64,000 bases of DNA from Trichobilharzia szidati (taxonomy: Eukaryota; Platyhelminthes; Trematoda; Strigeidida; Schistosomatidae). Under the pieces are notes generated by a model. It was not told the DNA's origin, did no database searches, and saw nothing but the letters and a program-made list of their open reading frames with translations. The position numbers were made by a program, and so were the translations under genes. Where the stretch lies: the NCBI GenBank assembly GCA_944472155.2, contig OX235279.1, positions 57,261,564 to 57,325,563 of the forward strand, in the 5' to 3' direction. Shown here in pieces: positions 44,226 through 56,640 of the stretch; position 1 is the first letter of the stretch, and every line of letters begins with the position of its first letter.

Positions 44226-44561
44226 TGTAACAACAGAAGATAAGGGCTAGGCAACAGATTGTTTATTAAGGAATTCAAAGCATATTTATATATTTTCATG
44301 TACATTATTATAGATTAGTTAAGCAAACAAACACAGTCTTCTGATTGGTTGCTTCTCACTTAAAGTTATTCTTTCATCTCTTTGTGACTGTTTCTTGAAT
44401 GTCAGATCATCTATATGTTAACTGTATTCGCCTACGCAAAGTCTGCTGTGGTCGGTTTTGAATCAGTCTTTGTTCATATTTTCTCACGACAAATCTTGAG
44501 AACGTAAGCATTGATGTAAATTACTGTCTACCAATTTGGCTAGTAGACAGCTCCCACCACA
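44226..44561 (-). repeat. 5' LTR of the Gypsy element
   Basis: Element-sense start TGTGGTGGGAGCTG, end TTGTTACA. Pairs with 39887-40222 at 333 of 336 positions. Confidence 0.92.
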
Positions 44562-47270
44562 GTAGTACCTTGAGAAAGCGATTGCTTTATTTTATCATAA
44601 ATTGTGCTTTTTTACAACCAATTGTAACCTTCTTTCAGTCGTGAAATCATTTCCACGGACACTAGGGTTAATAATTTATAATCTGTATTGGTCATTTGAC
44701 TTTCAATTCAAATATTGATACACGTTTTTACTCACCTCAATTCACCTGTGATAAATTGATATCTCCTAACATTAGGCCAAACTTAGCCGCAGGGGGACTA
44801 CTCAGACTAGCTGTAGCCATTCTGTAATTAAAATCGACCAATAGAAATTAAGCCAGCCAAACAGATGAAAGACATTTGAAATCTGTAAATATTCATTTTG
44901 AATTAGGTTGCTCGCTGACCTAAAGTCTCCTCTGTTTTTAAAAATATGTATAGCAATACATAATTAATATGAGATTTCAATATAGTGACAATATATACCT
45001 TGGTTCATTATTACAAGTACGTGCTTCAGTCGTACGTATCAAATTCGATATCATTATGAGGGACGTAACACGTGAATTGGTTACACTAGAGTATAACAGC
45101 AACAGTTGCTACAACATCAGTAATCTATGGTTTATGAGTGTTAAATTAGTTAATTAAATATGTGTGCGAGTTGATGTAGTGATTATCTCATTGGAACTAC
45201 AAGAAATTCTAAAGAGTTTAGGCACTTCGTTGGATGGAAAAACTGGTAGCCCAGTGATTTAGGCATGCCGCCGTTACTCTGAGTAACTCCAACTCAATCC
45301 ATGAGATGAACTAATCATATTGTTGGTATAGGTAACAACGATAGATACAACTTTATGTTTAGCTGTTAGAAACTGACTGGGATAAGTTTGTTGCATCCAT
45401 CCATTTCTTAAAAACGGCCGTATATATGCAATCTCGAAATAGTGAATCTTAATTTATACAGTCCGAAATCCTTTCATAGAAATTAGTGTTCATCAAAATA
45501 ATTGTAAAGTGAGTAAGGAAGACTGATTTCTATTCCATTTTATATAAATCTTTTTGTCTTAGAATCTGACTGAATAAATTATCTTCCTTCTTTTACTTGT
45601 TTTTTCCTGTTCCAAAGAGGAAAGTAATCAACATGCTTCTTTCGGACATGTTCCTTTGTTGTAGGCTTAATATTTATTAGCATTTCCTTGCTTCTCAGTA
45701 AGTAATCCCCACAGTATTTATAGATTATTTCGTGAGAAATTCTGCTTAATTCATATTCTGATTCTCTAAGGCTTTTTCACTAATGACGAGTATAATTAAA
45801 AACTTTTGTTTTCTCGTAAGTGTGGTCAAATATCAAATGATAGGTACTAATTAGTTGAATTTGGCCTGACTAGACTCAATTTCTGCTTCTTTTTGTGCTG
45901 TAATCTTTCAGCGTAAAATCTTGCTCAACCACCCAAACTAGATTACAGTCAACCGATGCTTTGAGACGTATTAGAAAAATGCATTCATTTGCATTTTTCT
46001 CCTTTTAATAAGTTCTGACTTATTTGTTTTACAACTAAGAGGGCCAAAAGCAACAAATTCTGTCACCAAAAATGATTTCGATTAAACACTAAGTCTTGAA
46101 GGAATTCATTAACATAACAGCGATCTTTCAATACTTTCAGAAACTTCGTAAAGTGCTGATTGCATAAGGAGACTAATAACTATAGGAAGTCCCTTTTCTC
46201 TATCATCCCGATGCTCATATTTAACTCCAAAATTAAACAGTACTGAAATCTACCAGTCTTTAGTACTGCAGACATGACGGGAATTTTAAAGCTTTAATTT
46301 CCACTATATTTCAATAGGTTACTATGAGATAACTACGAATAGTCGTCTCAAGGACGCTATATGTTTTCGTATAATTCGTTTTTCCTTTAGTAATTGAAAG
46401 GTGAGGTGATACGCTTTAATCTTTCAGGCAGTAGAAATTAAGTTGAAAAAGCTGAAAATAAGTAAGCTAGTTACAAAGTGTACAGAATATTTGATGCGTG
46501 ATCGTTTTAGACAAACTAACTTGTTCAACCGTGAGTATTTTCTAGCAGTACATCAAAATATTTACGCTTTAAGTTAAAAGTGATGAACATATTAGATAAA
46601 ACACAAAATAATTTGTTATCAATTTCACGGATTACTGAACAGTTTAAATTCGGAAAATTACGTAATAGCTACTCAGATATACGTGTTGCAGGAATCCTAT
46701 TCTGGTGTACCATATTTATACTCTAAAGAGGATATGTTGTGTGCCGTATATCCAGTAAATAAACGGCTCAGCATATTATGATTGTATCATTACGCCCTAG
46801 ACATTTTTCATCTAAAGGTTTCTGTATTTTCCGGGCAAGGTGATGAACTATTTGATTTCAAAATACCACCATGTTCAGCCTCACAATTTCAACCAATGTT
46901 TTGCTTGAAATTTGACTAGCTTGATTATTACTTTGTTTTAAAAATTACACTATATATAGATGAAGATATCATACATAAAATGTGTATCAGCAATCGTGTA
47001 GACAAATAAGGTGTAGCGGAGGAAGTGTGAAGTGAATTAAAAAGTTGTATAAAATAAAAATTTGTGTAGTAAGATCAAATACTTACGTGTAGACTTAGAA
47101 CACAGGTTCACTCTGAAAGTCAAAACTTATACTAATTTGTAGTCACCGGTCTGATTGCATTCAAAATTTCGCTCGCGGTATATGGATTTATTGTGATTAT
47201 GCTGAGTTTTTTCTGATTCTAGTGAAACATTATATCTTGGTTTACAAGTTACCTATTCAATAGCAAGCAT
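44562..47270. other. AT-rich non-coding stretch
   Basis: A tRNA-like box A resemblance near 45245 is too weak to call. Nothing else recognised. Confidence 0.35.
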
Positions 47271-47274
47271 CAAT

Positions 47275-47800
47275 CTTCACTAAAGGGGAAAATGTAAAGA
47301 AAGTCACTTCCTTCATCTATATGGTATGCATCGTTTCAACCACAGATAGATGGCATGGTTGAGCATGTCAAAGCAAGCCAGGATTGGAAAGGCTATACAG
47401 ATCTTCATTACTCTGAAATCAATGTGGAAATCTACTGCACTCAGTATTAGGAACAAGATTTTCAGCACAAAGTCAAATCACTTGGTGCTTCTTCATAGTG
47501 AGTGTCACCAAAACTATTTTCAACAGGCTACTGTGGATATTTGTCAGTGGCTGCCTTTGCTAGCTGAAGATCATACGGCTGACCGGAAAGGATAAGCAGT
47601 AAAGAACCCTATTGAGCGACGAACCTACTGGCAAACAGATATGCCGACAGGGGTGTAGATGGATAGCTGTAATAAATTAAATAGAATACCTGGAGCTTCA
47701 TCATAGAAACCATCCTTTTGACCTTCTATACAGATATGCAGATCCCAACTCACAGAGACGATGGCAACCTAACTTAGCACAGATTTGAAAAGAATACGAC
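47275..47800 (+). pseudogene. RTE LINE 3' end, diverged copy
   Basis: Aligns by eye with copies A-C: TCACTTCCTTCATCTATATG, AAGCCAGGATTGGAAAGGCT, TGGAAATCTACTGCACTCAG and CAACAGGCTACTGTGGATAT correspond in order to segments of 9905-10190. Many substitutions and small indels make it clearly older than the other three. The 3' terminus is not well kept. Confidence 0.65.
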
Positions 47801-47999
47801 ATAAACGTACTCCTGGAGAAACAAATATGAACTTGAATGTGTTTTATTTAATTAAAATGAAATGATAATTTTGACTAGGTCTTCGCATAGATTTCATAAA
47901 AGCATTCGAGGTTTTGTTTCATTGTGATATCTACTTGATGAAAATAAAAGTGGCGTGCATGGATTAGAACATTATCATCAAGTGTTGGTTTGTAGTGAT

Positions 48000-48080
48000 T
48001 TGATTTGTTACCGGTTGCAAAGCAATAGTTCTCTAACTGATGTCATCTCGTGATCGAACCAGTGATAAAACAATATCATC
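48000..48080 (+). repeat. Fragment of Sm-alpha-like SINE tail
   Basis: GTTCTCTAACTGATGTCAT followed by CGTGATCGAACC matches the tail of the units at 5.8 and 34.9 kb. No hammerhead or boxes remain. Confidence 0.45.
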
Positions 48081-48084
48081 AAAG

Positions 48085-50775
48085 TATTTATAGAACAAAA
48101 TTAATAAATTACAAAGTAAAACCTTGAAGACACATGGGGAAATAATTCTAAAATTGCTTCATAAATCATTATGAAATATAGTATTACTAAAATACCGGTA
48201 CAATTCTGCAAAAAGTTTTTGAATATTCAGAGAAGAGGCATTTACGCTGTTCTATAGTCTTTTTCTTTAATATGTAATAAAATCCCATAATTAAACTCAT
48301 GATTTATGGTTTGCTTCTGAAGTCAAAATTTGATTCATTGTAATAAGCTTCTTAGCGAAATCATCCTGTTTGTAATTTCACACCCGATTTAAAAAGAATA
48401 GTATTTTTCTTCTATGTAATTCAGAATGCGTCGGTCATTGTCCTTTTTTAAAATATTTAATAGTAGTAACTTTATTCTGAACCATGTTGATAAAATGTGC
48501 AGGATTTTCTGCGAATTTTATTGCTTGATATTTTCCGTTTGTCCAGGATCTTCAAATGAATGATTAATTGGTAGTGTATCGTGTGACATAGTTCTATCTG
48601 ACCTGTAGAGCAAACCAGTGTATTATGATGTGTCTTCTTTTTCTTCTTCGAGAACTACACGCTATTCGGTTAAACGCCAATTATAAAAAGTTCAGAAGTA
48701 CATTTCGTGAACCAAGGACAGTTCTCAGGAACGTTCATCTATTGTATTGGGATAAGGTAACATCGGGGATAATGCTTTTTCACATGTTTAATAGAAAATT
48801 GCGAATCGGTAGGTTGTGAATGTTTTAAGTACTTGCCACAGTAAACAATATTGTTAGGGGTCATATCTTATTAGATTTAAACAAAATGAATAAGAGGAAT
48901 TATATGTAATATATTAATGGAGGTTTCTCGATAGCCCAGGTTGTAAGTAGGCCGCCCATTGATTGATGATTTGTTACTGTATCACCGTAGTCAGAATTCA
49001 CTTTTCGTCCTCATTCCAAAATATCCTCTTCAGAGTGAGATAAAGAACTCTATCAACGTCCTGAGTAAACTATGTTCCTTTCTAAGTGAATATTTTGTAC
49101 CTCTTGGTTAATTAGCGCATTTCTTACCTTAATGACAATATACATACTTCAGTCACAACAACATTCATAGTTAGTGAGAACAATATCATGCAAAAGGGAA
49201 TACCTAGGATTTCAGTATGATTACTGACCTGATAAAAATAAAGTGTTCACTTAAGAGAGAGAAAATATATCACAACAAATTCAAATCGCAAGACAGTAAT
49301 CTTATTAGTTATATTTATTGCAGACTTTCATGCTAAAACTAAGTATAATTTCGGTGATTTATTTTTATTCAAAGCTTTAGATAAACTGAATTGGATTGTG
49401 TTTAATTTTGAAGAAATCAATAAAGGAGAAAAAGTCTGAAGACTTATTCAGTAGTGATAAACTAGTCAATAATAACGTTATTTGTTACAGGATCACAAAA
49501 ATGTACACGTGCACTGACACTGTTAGCATTTTATTTCATAACTAGTGGAGTATACCGTCAGCCAACACAAATGCATGCTGTGGGCACATAAACAACTTAA
49601 GACCACCGGTTGTCTACTGATGTGAGGTGATTATAATAGTGTATTTTTTAAATTTACAATAAACCAGTGGAAAATACTCGTTATAAATGTTTCCGTTTAA
49701 CCCCCAAAAGTCTGTCTTCCCATTAAATTGAGTTAGTGTACTGAAAATTTACTAGAATTTTTAATTACCTAAACGGTAAGTACTTAAATAGCTATCAGCT
49801 GTGACCTCGTTTCGTTACTGATTAGGGCCAGTCTAAATGAAGATAAAAAAGTTCGTTTATCACTCTTGCTAAACAAATATAAATTATATAAAATTATAAT
49901 ATAAAATTATTGAGTAAGGGTGACAGGTCACCGTTTCATCAGCTAACATGAGAAACTAGTGAAACTATTTACATGACTAGATTAACTGAAATGAACACTG
50001 GGCTAACATTTTAATTCAGTGGTCACGCATTAAAATAAAATGTTAGGTGAACGTTAGAAAGAAACTAAAATGCTCAGGGAGGAGTTTAATTTAAGTGGAT
50101 TAAGACTGAAATTCAGGAAAATCCTTCAATAAATGACTTACGTAAAAATTAGTTCCATTGAAGAGGGAAAGAAGGGAAAATTGGGAAATAAGAATTCCAT
50201 TTCGCAGATCGAATGAAAATATTACTTGCTTGGTGTTTGCGACTGTTGGAGACTGAAATACAGGTTTCGTTCTATTTGAGACTTATCGGTTTAATTGGCT
50301 TGCATTTCGGAGACTGAAGCCATGTTCTCTGAGATTATAACCTTGGACATTTCTTTTTAAGTAATAAAGGATTTGTCCAACAGACTATTATCAGGTTCCT
50401 GAGCGTATTCTGAGGAAGGAGAGAAAATTTACGCTGCGATCATCAGAAATCTCATGATCATTTACATCGAACTCTTCTACAATGTCAGATTTGGAAACTT
50501 TGTTAGGGTTAATTTAGTTCGCAGGAAAGATCAGCATAACACTTTTTCAAGAGGATTTATTTGCACCAAAATAGTGTGAGGTTAGTCTATCACTTACTTG
50601 AAAGATGCATAATGGTTTTGTGTGAATTAATTTCATAATTCTTTATCTCGCTATCTTACTGATTTTAATCTTAAAGACCCGAAGTCCTTTATTTATTGCG
50701 TAATTTATTAATTGCCACTAGTTACTGACTTCCACCTTCCCCTTTTCTTGCAATTCCATTTGGTGTTACGTATAA
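48085..50775. other. AT-rich non-coding stretch
   Basis: Nothing recognised. Confidence 0.35.
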
Positions 50776-50782
50776 ATTGACC

Positions 50783-50845
50783 ATGATATCAATCCGTGAT
50801 CAACTCGTAAAACAAAACTAATCCTTACAAACCAAATATAGAAAA
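50783..50845 (+). repeat. Fragment of Sm-alpha-like SINE tail
   Basis: Contains CGTGATCAACTCGTAAAACA and CTAATCCTTACAAACC, near-identical to 34920-34965. The head and ribozyme are missing. Confidence 0.6.
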
Positions 50846-50957
50846 TGAATTGATTAAGAATTTTCAATATTTCATCACTGTAGATATCAGATTAAAGAAT
50901 TTAAAATGTCTTCCAAGTTACCGTTAAAAAATTTAAAGTATGCTACTAATGTTCATT

Positions 50958-51125
50958 AGCATCGGTGGCACAGTGGTTAGGACTCTCGCCGCCCATGCAC
51001 ATGGTCCTACCGACGCACACCCGATATCTATGGTCGGCCTGCCTGATATCCATGCTGAAAATTCCATACTTGTACTGAAAATACGGTGTGTCATCAAGCT
51101 GTAATCAAAAATAAAATAAATAATC
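50958..51125 (+). mobile_element. tRNA-headed SINE, second tail type
   Basis: Head GGTGGCACAGTGGTTAGGAC and a CCATGCACATGG hairpin. The box B segment is deleted, so TCC joins directly to TACCGACGCACACC. The body CATGCTGAAAATTCCATAC and the AAAATAAAATAAATAA tail match the unit at 43563-43768. Confidence 0.75.
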
Positions 51126-51129
51126 ATTG

Positions 51130-54035
51130 TAATTCTAGACAGTTTTTGAAATGCAGTGATTTCCTTTCGCGCAGCAACTTTACTAAGTTTTCTGCTTATA
51201 ACTGCTAAAAAACCTCACCTGAATTGACAAGGCATTTAAATCTAATGAATGACTTATCGTTGAACGTAATGATACACCCTGCGAAATGTCACCTAGGATG
51301 TTAATAGGATGCATTTTAGTTATTCACAATATCTCTTTCATTCTTTCAATGGTGCATAAGTCTTGTTAAAACATAAGATTTAAAATGATATCTAGCCAAA
51401 TTGAAAATGTCATGGGTTTTAAATTAGATCTTTGTTTAAAATGTAATTACTTCAGTTTGTGGCATATATTAAATAAATATAATTTTTACTCGACTTGTAA
51501 CAATAACTCGACTTCAGTGTGGCTGTCAGTAAACAGGTCCATTTTATTTTGCCATGTGTATTCTAAACATATTCGTTACAAAAATAATTGTACTCTTTTT
51601 AAAAGGAAAATAAATCATTCACTGATCGACTTCTGCAATTGTGAAAACTTCCGTTGTCTTTATCTGTCTACGTGCCCTATCTTCTTCTTAAGTGTTACAT
51701 GACATTAAAAACTATAATGGTTGCAGAGTATTCTTTTTACTCTTAAGTACTGTGTAGGTTGTCTTTACTTTATACCATTGTAATATGTAAGCTTAACGCT
51801 TATTTATTTAAACATCTATTTCATGCAAGCGATAAGTTTCCACACTTGGATGACAAAGAATTTGTGAGCATATTTAAAAGGCAAATGCTGATAAATAATT
51901 AAGGAATTTGTCATTAAAACATAAATAATATGGATTCACTAACTGGTATGCGAAATGATCCAATAGTCTCTTTAATGATACCCTAACGTCGTAGTGTCAT
52001 CATTTCCTCTCTTGAATACTTAATTACATTTATGACTTATCGACTGAAACAAATCATTTTCTGCAATAAATGAAAAATTAATTGTAGTACTTCCAACTGA
52101 ACAATAAGATGTCATCATTCATAATTAAAATCCACTCATCATTCAACTAAAATAACTTAGAAGCTTCTTCAAAAGTGTTAGTATGTTTTTCCAGAAGCTG
52201 AATAAAGAGAGCAAAAGGAATATAATAAAGGTAATTCGTTATCCTGTAACGCAACTGAAGAAACGATGAGTCACTTGCGTTTCGTCCCATTCAATATATA
52301 ATTGCTGATACCTTTGATCAACAAGTCCGAACACAATATTTCGCTTCAAACTGTATTCGAATTGATTCTGTTTTGATCCACATTTTATGAAACGTTGAAA
52401 AGCAGCGTGTAAAGCTTAAAGGCTCTAAAGATTTCTTTAAAAGATTAAAAACAATAATTTAGCATGCTTATATTTTACGGTGTTTGATACATCTACACCG
52501 AACACTGAAATGACACTAGATATTGTATTCACATCATTTTTAAGCCATTGTGACAGTAAAGTGGTTTTAAATCCCTTAATTCATAAATCGCTTGCCTTTA
52601 ACATGTGTATGAGTGCTAAATGATACACATTCTTCGATGTTCATTAAAATATTTAAAACCATGTAACCTGAAACTTAATTATTACCCACAATTTACTAAC
52701 CGTCGTAATATATGAGTGTACAAAGCAGTTTTAAAGGGTCATTTTCTGTAAGCCAGCTAATGGTTGTGGTGGCAGCAGTAAGCTTTGAATTCATTTATTC
52801 ATACCTCTTAATACTACACCATAATTACAGTAAGCATCGATTCCAAAATGTTATCAGAAGTAAGGTAATTGTTTGAGAAATAAGTGCTATTTCACGACAC
52901 TTAACATTACCAAAATAATATGTACTTGATTAAGACTGCGAATTAAATAATAAGTTCAACGTGTCCTCCATATTGCAATTAGTAACTGAATCAATAGGTT
53001 TGTTTTCAAACAACTGCGATTCAAACTTACTCTGTTTATTATTCGCATCAGTTAAATAACTCTACAACATATTAACAGCTGACGTTGTATATATATATAT
53101 ATATAGGTATTTGAGTCTCCTAATCCACAACGAATTTCTACAAAGTTTAACACTGAAGTGCCTACGAAATTCCAGGTTCAAATTTAAGTTGGTCAACGAC
53201 AGATCCATCCATCAGATTGTCCAATACACCATGATGTGGGTACTAAATCAAAATATGCAAGCGATTAGCTTCACGTTGAGAATATCAAAACAGATGTGTG
53301 CAAACACGGGGAAAGGAATTTGGTCTGACGTGAAAATGAAATAAATGTGAATATTCCCGCAATTTATTCAGAATAAGAATTATCAAAATAAACGACTGTT
53401 CTCTATACATTGTTCTTCAAGGTCTACAGTTACAAGTAAGTCTAAAATAGCCATTTATATATATATGTATATATAAACTAAAAGAAGAATATGACTACTT
53501 AGAAAAAGTAGTTAACGCTCAGCGATACCACTCATGCCGGTCACTACAATACATACTACTCGGTCAAAAAATGAAAGACAGATGAAGCATATCATCAACT
53601 ATCTCGGTGATAAAAAACCTGAGTCGTTTACAGCGGAGTGAATACATTAATACTCAGTCATCTTATATTTTCAGTCCAAATTACATTTTTAAAATTTTCA
53701 CATTTTGGCATTTGAAATCCTCACTCACTAAATGAAACTGAGTGAATAGTGCTTAGAAATGTATTCATAATATGTACATCAGTCTTAGGGTATTATTTTG
53801 TTGTCGTTCCGAAACATAATATTGTTTACATCACAGGAACAGTGGCATGATTTAAAAGTTCCGCATACCACATTTACAGTTTGGGCTTTATTTCTACATC
53901 AAAAAAATATTAACATTTAGACACATACTATACAATGACGAAGCTTGTATATGCTGATAAATCTAATGATAACAAAATAAGCAGAACAGTATTAATTATC
54001 TAAATGGTTAAAGATAAAGTGAACGTTATCCACCA
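51130..54035. other. AT-rich non-coding stretch
   Basis: Holds an (AT)n run at 53087-53105. Nothing else recognised. Confidence 0.35.
53087..53105. repeat. (AT)n microsatellite
   Basis: Roughly nine AT units. Confidence 0.9.
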
Positions 54036-54059
54036 AGAGTCCAAACTTTTTGTGGTGCT

Positions 54060-54145
54060 GCAAACCATTATAAGCAATAGTTTGTGCTCGAAACGTCATC
54101 AGTTAATATTATGAAAATAAAATCTTATCCATAATGGACTCCTAG
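54060..54145 (+). mobile_element. PLE terminal fragment with hammerhead half
   Basis: AAGCAATAGTTTGTGCTC followed by GAAACGTC (54090-54097) and ATCAGTTAATATTATG matches the right half of the element at 35470-35560. It continues into AAAATAAAATCTTATCCATA. The inverted partner arm is absent. Confidence 0.6.
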
Positions 54146-54149
54146 AAAC

Positions 54150-55535
54150 TGTCTTCTTTTCACTTAGCCAAACAGGGTTTGAAGTTTAATGTAAATATTC
54201 ACAATGAGCAATACTTCAATGAATAGATTGTTAACTCCTGAAAATTTTATTTTGATAGTAAAAGGAAGGTTCTTCGGTGCCATTAGAAGTCTTTATAAAC
54301 GAACTTCTCAATCGTATTTGTTAGTAGTATTCTTCATCTACGGTATTGTGTGTTTTCATTAAAATAAATGTATCATTATATCAGTGAAAGACAGCGCTTT
54401 AGGTAATGGTTGACAAATTTCTTCATTTAAGCAATATAAAAAGTGAAAAATTGCGTTAGATGGTTGAAATTAACACAAATGCTTTCTCAAGTTTTATAGT
54501 AGAAATAAACCTTAACAGTGAAAACTTCACTTTTGAAATTTTATTCCTGTTCTTCTTGTGGGATGGTATTTAACATCAAGACTAGTATATCATAACTTCC
54601 GTTATTATCCAATTTTTGTACTTCTAGCAAGTGAATAGGAAAACGATAGTTTTTACTGACATTCCGTCATTTATTGCTGAAAGCTTTATCAAAGTAACAT
54701 TCTTCCAGAATTCAACTTTTCTAAATGGATTAACCGGCTAGCTTAACAAACCATTTACAGCTTGCTGGACTTGATAAGTGTTGAACCGTAAAAATAGCAC
54801 ACATTTAAGTAATCAAAATGCTAAGCATATTTGTGTTAATTGTAACAGTTCATTGGTGGGTGCTTAGAATTCGCCTCATTCCTTCATTCCTATTCAGGTA
54901 ATTTGGATTTCATTTAATATGAATTGCTTATGACATCAAAAATTCTGAATGAATTGAAATTTTTCTGAATGAGTGGAATATGGTCAGAAAACAGTACTAT
55001 GACCTGATCCTATGGCTGACAGCTTTTCAAGCATGGATGGATTTCTGATGGTCAAAAAGAGGCTCTTGGATATTTATTTTCTCTTCAGACCTATGCAGTG
55101 GTGCAGTGTAAGGAATCAAAGCGCAAATATTTGCTGTAGTGCGTCTTCCTTCTGAATTAGGACATTTCAGAATACCAGTTTTCTTTCCTGTCGGCTTAGC
55201 AGTCCAATGAGCTTTCTGTATCCAATGCCCAAATATTTTCATACCATTAAAACTGAACTTGGTTTTAACATAAATACTGTATTTTAATGATCTCTAACAC
55301 TCTCAAAATAACAGCATTAGTAAGCTAGATTCATACAGTATATTGCTGCATGAAGAATCTTTAACTTTACTGAAAATGGAAACAACTTTCTGAAACTGTT
55401 TGTCTTCCACTCTCTCAGCATACCTTCATCTTTTTTTAAGTCTATAGTTTAACAGGGTAGAACAACAGGAAAAGGTAGTGCCAGCTACTATAAGATTGTA
55501 GGTTTCCTGGAATAATTTGAGCGCCGAGTCAGATT
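54150..55535. other. AT-rich non-coding stretch
   Basis: Nothing recognised. Confidence 0.3.
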
Positions 55536-55644
55536 GATTCATTATAAATTATATAAATTAATCCCAGCGTGTTAAGAAAATCAAAACAAGATTTTTCTGG
55601 ACGTTTCGCCGTGTAAGCCACATAGGCTATGCACGAAACGTCCA

Positions 55645-55887
55645 CCTAGAAATGAAGTAGAACTAAAAAGTCTAGAAAAAAGATCGGCTATATCAATGCA
55701 TGCGATAGACAACGGACATAAGATTGATTTCGACAATGTCGAAATTCTTGGAAGAGGATTTCATTCACATAAAGAAAGATTGACTTCTGAAGCCTTGCAC
55801 ATCTTAACCACATTGAATGCAGTGAATAGGAAAGAAGGGATAGACTTATCACCTATATGGCAAACTCTTATGAAGCAAGACAGATGA
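55645..55887 (+). pseudogene. PLE GIY-YIG C-terminal piece
   Basis: Reads PRNEVELKSLEKRSAISMHA, IDNGHKIDFDNVEIL and SHKERLTSEALHIL, then a stop after MKQDR. It aligns with the last third of the copy at 29226-29624 (PRNPVELQKPEKSSAIGLHA and onward). The catalytic glutamate region (SEALHI) is kept, but the GIY and YIG motifs are missing. Confidence 0.75.
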
Positions 55888-56004
55888 AAAACAATAAACA
55901 CTCTATGAGCCTCCATGACCTTTTAAAACATGTAGGATCATGTTTATCACATATGAATTCACGTATTTCCCATATGACAAATAACATACATACACACACA
56001 CTTA

Positions 56005-56035
56005 TACAAAACTAATCTGTACAAATCAACTATAG
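56005..56035 (+). repeat. Short Sm-alpha-like SINE tail match
   Basis: CAAAACTAATCTGTACAAATC resembles the SINE tail at 50820. Short, so uncertain. Confidence 0.35.
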
Positions 56036-56209
56036 AAGAGTGAACACAACAACAACTTGACATTAGTCATTTCAAATATATGTGATGACTGCTTACATAT
56101 TTTCTATTGGTAGAAATGTCCATGGACAAATAACCTTCAAATAAACTGACTTCAATTTATGTAAAATTTTTGACTATATATTTTGATGATTAATAAAAAT
56201 CCGAATAAA

Positions 56210-56250
56210 TCTGCTGAGGAAGCTGTGGCTCACACGGCGAAACGTTCAGA
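56210..56250 (+). ncRNA. Hammerhead ribozyme at PLE 3' end
   Basis: Stem I TCTG (56210-56213) with CAGA (56247-56250). Core CTGAGGA (56214-56220), which fits CTGANGA, then one extra A. Stem II GCTGTG with CACGGC, six pairs including one G-T, loop GCTCA. GAAA at 56239-56242. Stem III is only AC with GT and no loop, and cleavage would follow T56246. Such very short stem III forms are known for PLE hammerheads and are expected to work best as paired dimers. Confidence 0.65.
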
Positions 56251-56519
56251 AAAATCTTGTTTTGATTTTCTTAACTCGCTGGGATTAATTTAAATAATTT
56301 ATAATGACTCAGTTACTATAGTTTTCAGATGTCTGTTAAATCAGCCTTCGGTCGCCTTAAGGGACCATACTCAAAATATAAATGCGGAATTAGTATTCAA
56401 GCCATTCTGATAAAAAAGTATGAGCAACATAATAACAGCAAACGAGAAACGCTGTCAAGAAGTGATAAATGCAGTTAGGGAAGCACAATTAGTGCATAAA
56501 TATAAAACTTGGGCACTGT

Positions 56520-56640
56520 AATGGAGTATAACTCCATTATAGATAAGATTTTATTTTGATAAATCATACAGTGTTGTACAGAAATATTAACTGATGACGT
56601 TTCGAGGACAACTTGTTGCTCATAATCATATCAAGCCAAG
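56520..56640 (-). mobile_element. PLE terminal fragment with hammerhead half
   Basis: On the minus strand, TTATGAGCAACAAGTTGTCC, TCGAAACGTC (GAAACGTC is 56603-56596) and ATCAGTTAATATTTCTGTAC repeat the 35.4 kb element. The bases beyond continue into the same TGGAGTTATACTCCATTACA segment. A single arm only. Confidence 0.6.

Larger units (their letters stand above)
39887..44561 (-). mobile_element. Ty3/Gypsy LTR retrotransposon, full length but dead
   Basis: Two 336-bp LTRs bound an internal region that reads gag, protease, RT, RNase H, integrase on the minus strand, the Ty3/Gypsy order. LTR ends are TG...CA. In element sense, TGGTGTCGCTGCC follows the 5' LTR (44223-44211) as a primer-binding site for a tRNA ending GGCAGCGACACCA. 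GACGGGGGGATGAG precedes the 3' LTR as a polypurine tract (about 40223-40236). The length is 4.7 kb including a 206-bp SINE. The flanks ATTAG and GTAGT are not a clean target duplication. I do not assign it to a named family. Confidence 0.9.
55538..56310 (+). mobile_element. 5'-truncated PLE with inverted terminal repeats
   Basis: An inverted copy of the 3' end lies upstream (about 55538-55622), the coding remnant in the middle, and the forward 3' end downstream (about 56223-56310). The arms are about 85 bp with a handful of differences. Coding starts abruptly at PRNEVEL just after GAAACGTCC (55634-55642), so the truncated PLE is joined to a terminal hammerhead half from the inverted copy. Inverted terminal copies are a known PLE feature. 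Confidence 0.75.

Noticed and set aside
45240..45300. Possible tRNA-derived SINE head (GGTAGCCCAGTGATTTAGG)
   Set aside because: No box B at the right spacing and no matching body elsewhere in the window.
56584..56604. CTGATGACGTTTC read on the plus strand as a hammerhead core
   Set aside because: No GAAA box follows on that strand. The GAAACGTC on the opposite strand is the meaningful half.
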